A DNA stretch of 64,000 nucleotides. It comes from Apostichopus japonicus. Lineage: Eukaryota > Echinodermata > Holothuroidea > Aspidochirotida > Stichopodidae. Shown in pieces: positions 42,661 through 54,600 of this stretch (positions within the stretch are counted from its first letter, which is position 1; every line of letters starts with the position of its first letter). The translations under genes and the position numbers were made by a program. The DNA lies in contig NC_092570.1 in assembly GCF_037975245.1 (NCBI RefSeq), forward strand, positions 17,831,918 through 17,895,917, given 5' to 3'. Below the pieces are notes generated by a model. That model was not told the origin of the DNA and ran no database searches. It saw only the letters and a list, made by a program, of their open reading frames with translations.

Positions 42661-45600
42661 CATACATATATGTATAAATGTAAGTTAACATATATATGGT
42701 TAAATAGTTTAATTATTAATCAGAAGCCCATTAAAAATGTTAATGTAGACAAACATAATATTAATAGATGACATTTAAATAAACATCTCTGTGTAAGTTT
42801 CTTCCCAACTCCCTTTCAATAATGCAGGATAAAAATTCTGCCATTCATTCTTTGCACAAGTGTGAACGATTAGCAAATGGCAATGACCAATAATATCCAT
42901 TAATCTAACTAATAAGGTGTGAAATATTTTACATGGAATATGAAAACAGGTCCAGTTTATACCTGGCATGCTACAGACATCAACTGGACTGCCATGAAGG
43001 ATTGTTTAACTGGAAGCCCTAGGTTGTAACAAATGTTGTAAGCGTTTGGCTGGATTAGTCACTTTGTTTTGGTGCTACTTATTCCACCTGAATGACCCGA
43101 CATATAGCTGATACACATATATAGTACATTTTGCTTAGTCCAGTTACATGTTTCAATCATTTATTGCCTGGTATAAAACCTTTATTACTGTGCTTCCATT
43201 CACCATAGTAAATTGTGTTTAGTCCAGTAAACCTTTATTACTGTGCTTCCATTCACCATAGTAAATTGTGTTTAGTCCAGTAAACCTTTATTACTGTGCT
43301 TCCATTCACCATAGTAAATTGTGTTTAGTCCAGTAAACCTTTATTACTGTGCTTCCATTCACCATAGTACACTGTGTTTAGTCCAGTAAACCTTTATTAC
43401 TGTGCTTCCATTCACCATAGTACACTGTGTTTAGTCCAGTAAACCTTTATTACTGTGCTTCCATTCACCATAGTACACTGTGTTTAGTCCAGTAAACCTT
43501 TATTACTGTTACTGTTATTACTATTATCTTGTTGTTGATTTATCCTTGAAAAATGAGACATTTGGAATGTTTGTTTAGATGTCAATGTCCTCTGTATTTA
43601 TAATTTCATCAAAATGCAGTGTATTTTGTAGAAATATTAGTTTCATCTGAGTTCAAAGTGAGTTCAATATTGTGAAGGCAAAGAAGTACATTTTCATCTG
43701 AATTGACATGACATCATCGACTCTGCTTTTACATCATGCATTTACAAAAACATCACAAAATTCAGACAAGTCTGTATCTCTGGTTATTAAAAGGAGAATA
43801 CACTGTTGTCAATGTTGTTGAAATGCATGTTTTATGTAGGCAGGAATTGAAATAATGCATATAGAGAAAGAAAGGGGGGGGGGGGAAGAATTCATGAACC
43901 AAGAAAATCTGTTAAACGATAATCTTCAGCCAGCGAAATGTTCGTTTATTGAAGCTGTCATCAGTTTGAATCCAGTGGAGAGTAAACTCCTGCTTTTAAT
44001 CAAACAGGAAACAGCAACGACCGATGCTGTTCCTGTTCATTGTCCCCAGAAGGGACAGTGATTCATCCGTGTTTTCATTAACTGTAATATTCCGTTCAGC
44101 GTCCTGGCTGCGTAACGACCCTATAGGGTAATCATAGCGTCGTCCATAAAAGTCTGCTCTAGTCGCTTAGCTGTTTTACTGGCAATTTCATAATCAATAA
44201 CATCGTCTGTCCAGCCATCGGTGCTGAAGAGAGGCCCGTGTAGGATTCATAATTATCTCTTTTGTCGTTTCCGGTAGTGCACCCTCCTTGGCTAAAATCT
44301 TCCATAGTAAGATGGATGGACACTTTTATTATAGGTCATACTAGTTGGCTAAGAGAAGTATTCCTTGCAGATAAACAATTGCACCTGTGGGAGGACTAAC
44401 GGATTTCACATTAATTACAGATGCCCTGGGGATTGATTTTTTATTGTGATTGAACTAATTTTTAATTAACTGGTTAATTGTTGGCAGGAGAGTACTGAAC
44501 AGGCTCTTAGTAGTTAGTAGTAAGTAATACTAATGTTATTCTGCTGTAGGTCTCTTTATTCAGTCCGAGTAGACTAACAGATTTATGTGACATCTTATGT
44601 TTGTTAATTTGCTCATCGTGAATTAATTATAAATGTTGTCTGAAGACAAACGGGTTACGATTAGTCGGACGTCTTCATTAAGAATTTAATTACGATTTAA
44701 TTAGAGGATATTTTCACATTTGATCCGAGATTTATTTGATGTTTTACTAGCACTTATTCTTCTTATTGTTGTAAGTTGTTGTGAATGTGCAAAGTTAGGA
44801 GATGATCATAACCACCACACACAGTCTGTAAATTAGATTATTTTAAAGCTTTCTAGAAGAGGGGTCATATTAGTTTTATTCTGCATATAAACATGGCATT
44901 TTCATCATCGTACAAATCTGCAGAATAGATTGTGAGTAGAGTTGTAGAGGTCTGACTGGTGAGATGACCTAGTTTTAGCAGCTGCTTCTACTGATTCAAC
45001 CACATTTTAGTTTGAAGGATATAGGCAATTGTAATGGATCATTGGGTATATCCAACTTAATGTCTTTCTCAATTCATGTTTGACTGTTCTAGATTGCATT
45101 GGCAGGTGGTTCATGTCTTAGGGGGGTTCTGTTTTGATAGAGTCACAGGCAGCTTGAATAATGTCAGATTATAGGTCATGAGAAGTAATGTCATTTGTGG
45201 GACACATTTAATGGAACAAGGTATAATTTTTGTGTTGCTTTTATTTTCCATATGACAGGTGCTTGCTGTGATAGAGGAGCAATCAAAGGTACTGCAGAAG
45301 GAAATAGATTTAGGAGGGAGCAGAGAAGAGGCAGAAAGGATGTTGAAAGAAGAAGAGGAACTTAAAGAACAAATCAAGGTAATGTACAAACTGCATCATT
45401 CAATGATACACACCTTCATGTACAAATATGGAGGCTTGAAATAAAATCACTTCGAAACAAAATACAGAATATCAAAGAGAAGTTGCACACAAGTTTCTTT
45501 GATTTTCATATCGAAGATGTTTTATACTATGGGTGCCACTCCGGTGATCTTGTCAATGAGAGAAATGACAAAACCAATATCTCAGCTACCAGAAAACAGT

Positions 45601-48600
45601 ACACAACAAACACAATAGTTGCACGTAACTCATTTGCATACACCTATTTAAAACTGTGTTTACACTTCTGTTGCCTCTTCAATAATCTTGTAAAATTTGC
45701 AAAACGTGGCCAAAATAAATCCCTCAATTGAAAATTTCTTTGGTATTGGACTGTACAATCAATCTCTCCAACAATTGTCCTTGAAAACTGAATAGTTGTT
45801 TGAATTATTCATTATATGAATTAGCTAAGTACAAAGAAAGTGGAGTGTTTTATTATTTCAAGTCTAATTTTAAATAAATGTTTACATGATACCTCTTCTT
45901 TTAGCCTAGTCACTTTGAAACTAAATTTGTCTGTGTTGAGCCTGTCTTGAGTCTGTTTCTTGCAAAACTAAAAGTCACTTTATACGATGATGTCATCAAC
46001 AAAGCTATCAGGATGAGTTGTTAGAGAACCCTCGAAGAAAATAATTGTAAATGTATGTAGAGTACCATGCAAGAGTGTCTAGCACTGTGAGTACTTCTTC
46101 ACATATGTAACTCGGTCACTGGTTACCATGCCAACAAGTTATGTCAATCCATGGGTGAATGCACTGATAGTGTGGAGAATACACTGTTGTCAATGATGTT
46201 GAAATGCATGTTTTATGTAGGCAGGAATTGAAATACTACATAAAGAGATAGAAAAAATAAGTGTGGGGGGTTAGGGGAAGTTAAGGAATCAAGATTTTTG
46301 TATTGTTGTTTTTGTTGTTGGTTGTGATTTGTGCCAATGAATACATTTTTAAAGAAATGTATTATGTGCGGACAAATGAGAATTCAAACATAACTTGTAG
46401 AAATCATTTTTCAAATGAAAACTTCAACGTGCTTACTTCTCAGTAGAGCAAAAACAACAGTTACCAGAGCTTGTCATACATGTGAACCATGGATCTAAAA
46501 ATAGACTAACTCTTTCAATAAAAACCTTCCATCCCCCGAACCAAAACAATTTATGAATCTCTTCTTTTTTTTTAGAAATGCCTCTGATTGGGTCAACTTG
46601 AGTGTAGTATGTTGGTTTCTTTTCTTAAGTGGAGTGTACTGTTTTACAGCCTGATCATTCATCCAGTCAAAAAGAATATTTGAATAGCAATTTATTGACG
46701 ACAGAAACTGCCTGCGTATTAAATATGAATGTATAAAAGAGGGTAGAACTCATACTTCAATATTTAAGCTTTAATATATGTGGATTTTACTATGTATGAA
46801 AGAGAGTATAACACATACTTCAATATTTAAGCTTTAATATATGTGGATTTTACTATGTACAGTATGAAAGAGAGTATAACACATACTTCAATATATTAGC
46901 TTTAATATGTGTGGATTTTATTATGTATGAAAGAGAGTATAACACATAATTCAATATGTGAGCTTTAATACGTGTGGACTTTACTTTGTATGAAAGAGTA
47001 TTTAACACATACTTCAATATGTAAGCTATTAATACGGTTGGATTTACTATGTATGACAGAGAGTATACAGTAACACATACTTCAATATGTGAGCTTAAAT
47101 ACGGTTGGATTTTACAATGTTTGAAAGAGAGTATAGCACATACTTCAATATATTAGCTTTAATATGTATGGATTTTACTATGTATGAAAGAGTATAATAC
47201 ACTCTTCAATATGTTAGCTTTAATATGTGTGGACTTTATTATGTATGAAAGAGAGTGTAACTCATACTTCAATTTAGTAGCTTAATAAATATGTGTGGAT
47301 TGTAGTATCATTTTAATGCAGTAGTTATGTAACATCATAGTTATAAAGTATTTATATTTAGTTTACTGAAAGAGTCCCTATTCAGTTGCTACCTTGCTAT
47401 TTCAGAATATTTACCGAATGGTTCTAAACTGTGTGAAAGTTTCAGTAGTAGTTCTATCTACGTCATACTTCAAAGATATTAAATTTCATCAGATGTTTAA
47501 TCGCCCACATAAGATTGAAACTTTACAATTGGTCATGTGCATAGTTCCTGTTACAGTTTCTGTTTTACACAATATTGATCTTGGATGGTACGTTGTTTAA
47601 CCTGTGTTGTTTGAATTTTCAGAATTAATGGGTCATTGCTGGAAAGTTCACAAGTTGACCAATGCAATAAGAGATGTATATAGATACTGACTATCATATA
47701 TGTGTTAGAGTTATGCACAAATCACACCCTCTGGCGTTGCTATAGATACCAAAGCATATACACATGTAAGGAAGCTAAGTGCTATAGTTGGGTACCAACA
47801 GGGGCATCAAAAAAGGGCGGATTCTGGGTGAGCACAAACTTGAAGGTGTTTTGAATATGTGACCCCTGAATGAGGAAAAATAATACCAAACCATGCTGAA
47901 AAATAACTTTACAATTAAGGAACTTTCCAGAAGGTTTTAAGCCATGAGGACCAATTTGCTGGGTATGCATTTTTTTCTTCTGAATTTTTGATCATTTCTT
48001 TGTATATGGGGTATAAAGTGCACGTTCATGATTTTACTAAAAATTACAAATAATAAACCACATGTATGACCACCAGGTAACTCTGAAAATCAAGTCAGTT
48101 TGATTTTTTTCACTTTCTACTTCACAGATAAAGCTAACGGAAGTGTGGCGAGTAAAGTCTGAAGGAGAACAAATTCTTGGCGACTATGAGCAGGATGAAC
48201 TGGTGGAATCAATACGTCCCAAATGCGAAGAGTTAGGAAACAGAACAAACGAAATCAACACAGAACTAGATAGAAGGAAAAAGATTATGGAGAGAAGTAT
48301 CGAACTATTTGAAAGGATTGAAAGAGTAAGTAACGTGAAAACTCACTGTTGATAAAACGAAAGGAAGCTTTGAAATGGTGTAACATAGTTCTGGCTTTGG
48401 CTACTTTCCCGACAGGGTGTGACAGATATATGATGTTAGGACAACTTTAATAGTGATAGTGCAATATTGGGTTTGGTTGCAATTTACTCGTACACTGTTT
48501 GACAAGTGGATCGAAACATTGGCTTGATATCGAGACTAGCGTAAGCTTTTGTCGGGGTTCGTTAGGTGCAACACGGGTGTAGTTTTTGGGAATTTATGTG

Positions 48601-51600
48601 GTTTTGGCATTCCTTCGACAGGTGTGCAGCGGTGTCATATTGGGACTAGTTTTGAGTTTTGCATCGGTGGACTGTTGCAGCACCGGTGTTTTACGTTGAC
48701 ATATAATCCAACAATGGTGCAATATTGGAACTAGCTTGATTATTAGCTTCTGTTTAAGAGGTGCAACAGTGGTGTAAACATCGGATTAGTTTGATATTTT
48801 GCTTTCGTTTCGACAGGTGCGACAATGGTGTAAGACTGGGACGACACTCTTAGATTCTCAGGATATCAGTCAGTGTGAAACCAAAGAAAAAGCCCAAGAG
48901 TACATTAAGGCCTTGGAGAGCTGTCTCACAGAAGCATCAGACTTACAACTGAGTGACCCGAGAGAATTTAGAAACATGTTTGAGGACATCCTAACAAGTC
49001 GTTTAAAGGTAAGTGTGCTTCTGCTATATAACTTTATGTGGCCACATGTTGTATGGATGATATGACCTTTGACCTTGGTGCTAATCACATTGCATGGAAT
49101 ATGAGGGATTTGGTGGGAAGCTTTGAGGAATGTTTTGTGATGTTGGTGTCCTATGATATCATTTATGTATGTCCGTTGGGAAACTGCTAGTCTGATCTGT
49201 GCCTGCGGTTGGGACATCTTGAGACATATTCTGAACAGAATAGGGATGAGGGGAGGGGCAGGGGGAAGGTGGACGCAGGAGGGAGTAACAGGGAGAAAAG
49301 CAACAACTCATTCTAACTCATACAAAATGCAAGAGACAGTGATTTCATGAAAAGTAGGTCATGACTCCTGAAGGTCAAATTGATCCGGTTGATTTGTGAT
49401 CTCATCTCAGAGGATTGTAAAATAAGAGCAACAGACACTGTCAGCCTGAGATAGACCTTGGGGGGGGGGGGGGAGGGAGTAGGAGGGGGACTTAAATAGT
49501 TTGGCCAAAGTCTATTATTTCTGTTGTCAAATTTGAGTGTTGATAACCATATTAGTAGTAATAATCAGGAAGTAAGAATAGTTTTTTAAAGCTATTGACA
49601 GAAGTTTACTGTACAGCAATTCACATCAAAGATCGGATGAATTCTAATCCTAAATCTAAGGATATTAGTAGACATTGCTGATCAGGATATAAAGTTCTTT
49701 AACATTTGATGTAGAATGTTTCATAATGTATGCATGATGTCGTGTATGTGATCATCCATACTTCAGGTTTGTCATGGAATAATGTCATCATGTGGTGAAG
49801 GGTCTATTAAATATTGCTGTGTGTTGACTGTAAGAGCACCTTAAGTTCAAACATTTGGATCTTGTGCACTTTCCAGGCTCATCCCCCCCCCCTCCCACCA
49901 TCTTGTTTTAATGTGCATTTCTGTTGTCACAGGTTTCTCAGTCTAGTTTATAACGTTGTCTGTTTCTCCCTGTTCGGTAAACTTGTAATCTAACTTTTGC
50001 GATGTTTTTGTCTTCCTCCCTGAAGAATGCTGATAAGGCTGAGGTTTGTAAATAATTTATTTCTCAAATGAATCATCGCTGCCTGCATGCTCCTGTCATA
50101 TGAAAGATGCAGTAATAACAATAATAAGAATAATAATATTATGGCATTAAAAATGCAAAAAGAAGGCAGGAAAGCTGCTAAGCGCCCTCATTTCTGCTCC
50201 ATCCAATAAAAAACAAAATGTACTGCAGCAAATCTCAATATCTAATCTAAATAGAAGTGATAGCAGCAAATGTGTAATGGTTTAAAATAGTCATAACCCA
50301 AACAGAGTAAAGTATTCCACTGTGGCTGAAGAGGATATCAGGGAGGGGATGGGGTGTGGTAGGCTTAGGAGTAGAGGGAGCTAGATGTTAAGGCAGATAA
50401 GATGGGGGAGAAAATATCACCTTTAGCATGGGGGGGGAGGGGGTGTGTTGGGGAGGGGGGAGTGATGTAGGATATAATGTCATGTGACTTTATATTCTGA
50501 ATAATCATGTCTAGATGATAAAAACTTTATTAATTGCATCCAACTATTTTCTTCTTGTGTTGGTGGACGTTGTTTAACAAGCAGTAGTGATATTCAGGTT
50601 CTAACTCATATTAGAGGGTATTTTAAACAATTTGTCTCATTTGAGGTCGGAATAATTTTGGCCATGGAGTTCATCTCTTCGTTGGATCATTTTTTGTTAA
50701 CCAGTTGGTTTTGTAACACTTTCAATAGCTTGAATTATATTTTGTTTTAGTTTTTCATATCATCTTACTATTAAACACAGAAAAGTACAGAATTTAAAAC
50801 ATTGGGAGAATGGTTGAAAATATAGCCTGTATTAATTTTAAAATTTTTGTTAGCTTTGAAATGACTGCAGACTTTCTTATAAAGACAAAACTGAGACATA
50901 ATTGGTTTAATTTTTTTCCATGAATTTTTGTTTTGATTTTGCAAATGCTCACAAGATATTTAGCTGCATGTTAGCTTACTTGTTTTGTTTACCCTATCAA
51001 TCCCCCCTTTCCAGTTGAAATCTCCCTCACCCTTGTTTATTTAGCACCTATGTCAGATGTGACCCTTGACCTTGTTACCTTGTACATATATAAATGAACA
51101 TGAATGTTACTGCACAATAGTCACACTACAGTATAGAATCATACAATATTAAAAGTTAGTACATGGGTAGGCAGAAAAAAAGTTGAAATGGCTGGGGGGG
51201 GGGGGAGGGGGAAAAGAAGTTAATAATACTCCAGGAGGTAGTTTTATCTGCCAGACTAATATGCAAACATGCTTTGGGATATGTCAATTCACTTCTCAAA
51301 CTTGCCCAAAATTAAGAACACAACCAGTTAAAATACAATGTTTAAACTGAGTTAGATGTGAGTTAGGTGTGATTTAATTCCTAATATATTAAGAAGCGTT
51401 GCCTAAATTAAAGGGAGAGTGTGAGAGGTGAGGGGAGGTTCTCACTGATGAAAACACTTCAAATTTGTATTAACTTTTTGTATTAACTGTGGGGGTGCAT
51501 GTTGGGGTCAAAGGTGTAAGCTAATGGTTGGCTACCATTTCAATATGTTTTACGGGTATGGCTAAGCCCAGAAAGATTTAGACTTGATTTCTTTTGGTCA

Positions 51601-54600
51601 GTAGCACACTTACCTTCACTGTGATACATTATGTATTGTCTAGTCAAGTTTGGATAAAATATTCAAATTGTTTTATTAAAAAAAAGTCAAAATGGTATAA
51701 GTTAGTTCCTTGTAATTAAAGTAAAACATTTTCCAAAGGTAAGTAGATGAAATTGTCCTTGTTGCATTAATGGCATGCTTTCATGACTTTGAAATTTTAA
51801 AGAAGATTTAATGTACTGTAACGTACCTTTGCATTCTCGTGGCTAAGTGATAACATTGTCACATTCTGTTGTTATTTGCTACCATTGTCACCTTTCTGTT
51901 ATTTGCTTTTTTCATAATGCTTTCATTTTAATTTATGAATCATCAATAATTTCCTTGCCATTTTGTGTATCAATATGCAAGAAGCAATTTATAACATCTC
52001 CCAAGAAGAAACTTGTGCCATTTGATACAAAGAAAACTTAGACCCGTATACAAAAAAAAAAAAATTATATTTGGAATTATCGTCATAGATAAATTTGCCT
52101 ACCGTATCATGGTATGAGTCATAAAGGGGAGAAACCCACTTGGTTACCTGTTAGGAGAGTACTATGCAGGTGGGATCCATTGTCTTGTTAGTCTTTAGAA
52201 GGTTACTATTTTTGGGTGTATTGTAAAGAGGCATTTTACCGTAACCGGGGTCACAATAATCAGGCCTGCAACAGTAGGGTCTCAGTAATCAGGGTTTGCA
52301 GGTGGAATAGTCTGCATGAGTACAAATTGGATGGAAGTTCACTATTTGTTTTGCATTTTGAAGTAACTGCAACTGTCAATGTTTCTGCAAGTATCTTAAT
52401 AATCTAATTTTGATTCCAAATATTGGAAGCAGCTGGTAAGCAGGATATGAAAGAAGACGTATGTTTAATGGTAAGCCAATTACAGAATGCTTCGTTCAAA
52501 AATGTTGCAGCAGCTTATTCAGGATGTATGTTGGGTGTATGTGTAAGCAAGTGGTGTATAGATTCTGTAGTCATATAGATTCTGTAGTCATTTTAAGCAA
52601 TCCATAGCCTATCGTTTAATTGTTTGAGCCAATCCATAGCCTAGCCTATCGTTTAATCACTTGAGCCAATCCATAGCCTAGCCTATCGTTTAAACATTTG
52701 AGCCATTCTGTAGCCTATCGTTTAATCATTTGAGCCAGTCCATAGCCTAGCCTATCATTTAATCATTTGAGCCAATCAATAGCCTAGCCTATAGTTTAAA
52801 ACATTTGAGCCAATCCATAGCCTAGCCTATTGTTTAATCATTTGAGCCAATCCATAGCCTAATTATTTCATCATTTGTCGTTTCTTATCCAGGAAAATGT
52901 TCGGTCAGTGGTGACCTGCATGGAGGATGTTCGTGGGATGTTTGACAAGCAGAAAGAGAGCTTGAATGAAATAATTGTAAGATGTGAAAGACCCCCCCCA
53001 CCAGTGGTGACTCCGGTAGTGGAGCCTGAGATTCCCAAGCAGAAATCACCAAAAAGGTTCGTTTATTTTACTTTTTGAACGGTCATAAAATGTTAAACAA
53101 ATTACCACTTATTTTCAATTCTCTTGTGACATGTTTGAGAAAGAGATTATTAAATATTGAAATATGTTTGAAGGTTAAAAACAATATGATTTTTTCCATC
53201 TGCTATTAATAAAACTGACTTGGGTTTTTAATTTAGTTCAGTGTTATTGTCTCTCATATCAGATATGACTGGTATATAGTTTGTGTATAAGAAAGCAGCT
53301 AATGTGATCGAAAATAATCCACAAGTATCTGAACATTCAAATTTAGAATTTAATCCTTACAATCTTTGAGGGGGAACATCAGTGCTTGAGACAAATGGAT
53401 TGTAATTTAACAGGCATATCGGTTTTAGAGGGATACCATTTATTATTTGTCTTAGGATCTGTAGAATTAGTGCTTTTCAGTGTTTCTAAACTGTTGCCTC
53501 TTCACATTCACATTGGTGGTACTTGCTGAAATCCAACTCCCAACCCTATTTCACCCCACCTCTCCCATCTCACTCCTAAACGTAGCAAGTCGGGCATTAA
53601 CATCATCCATCCAATTATGTTTCTGTTTGTTCTGGTCTATTCCAAACAGCTCTGTAACCTCATTCACACCGATCAAACTCGCATCACCGAGCCTGACCCC
53701 ACCGGCGAGCGAAGGAAGACCAGTTTCACCCTTTAGGAATAAAAAGGGAAAGAAGAACAGATATAAGAGGGTAAGAAGAGACTCCTTCGTGTCAAAGGTC
53801 ATCCATGTTTATTCTACATGTAGTATTGATCTTACACTCAATCTCTGAAAATTTTCATCAAAAAATATAGTCAGAAGAGTGCCTGATAGAATTGGGGAAT
53901 TTTTTTATATTTTTTATATTCTATTAAAAGGTTTTGCTTACATTTTTATGTCACGTCTTCATGTTGACGTTCATTAGTCCTATCGAGACCCTCGTCATTC
54001 TAAGGCAGGATTTGGCTCTTCCCCAAATTTAAGGGGGAAGTTCTTTAATATGATAACGGTTGGATGGTTAAGTTGATAGTCTTCTGTTTGATGTAACAGT
54101 TAACAAATAATGCATGTTTGTTTATCCTAGAAGTTTGTAAATCTAGCTTTTATGCTTGGGAAGTCCAAAATAAACCCCTCTTGTTTGAAAGGGTAAAAGG
54201 AAAAGGAAATGGGGAAAATTTATGTTTAGGAGTTGGTCTTTAGGCTTGTGACCATTTTAACCTTGAATACTGACTATTCCATAAATACAACCAAGTTTCA
54301 TTACTTCCTTGTCCTTATTTTTTTCAACCCATTATTTAGAGTTGTCCTCCAATAATCTCAAAATTTTCCTTGCATGTGTCCTTTCAAATCAGCTATTAAT
54401 ACTTTGGAATATTTGTTTTTTTGTTTTTTCCGGTTTAAATGGAAACAATAACATGCTTTTCAATTATTCTAAACTTCTGAATCCAGATCCTATTTTAGTA
54501 AATTAACTTTGGTTAGTTGCAAAGATTGTTTTGTCTGAAGATAAACTAAGAATGTATATGCATGATTATATATAAAAGCCATTAGTTGGCCTTAATATTG

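Larger units (their letters stand above)
45379..48127 (+). other. Intron 8
   Basis: It contains the dispersed duplication at 46178 and the 63-bp minisatellite. The remainder shows no recognisable gene. Confidence 0.8.
49009..52892 (+). other. Intron 10
   Basis: Its densest G-runs are at 49459, 50431 and 51197, and a C9 run is at 49885. It has an AAT-rich patch at 50113-50145, the candidate microexon at 50026 and the 37-bp minisatellite at its 3' end. No other gene is seen. Confidence 0.75.

Noticed and set aside
41595-42691. Tyr-Ile repeat open frames and apparently duplicated proteins
   Set aside because: They are TA microsatellite plus SINE read through. The duplication is real DNA but not coding.
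48870-49217. 115-codon minus-strand open frame
   Set aside because: It is antisense to exon 10 and its intron with no domain.
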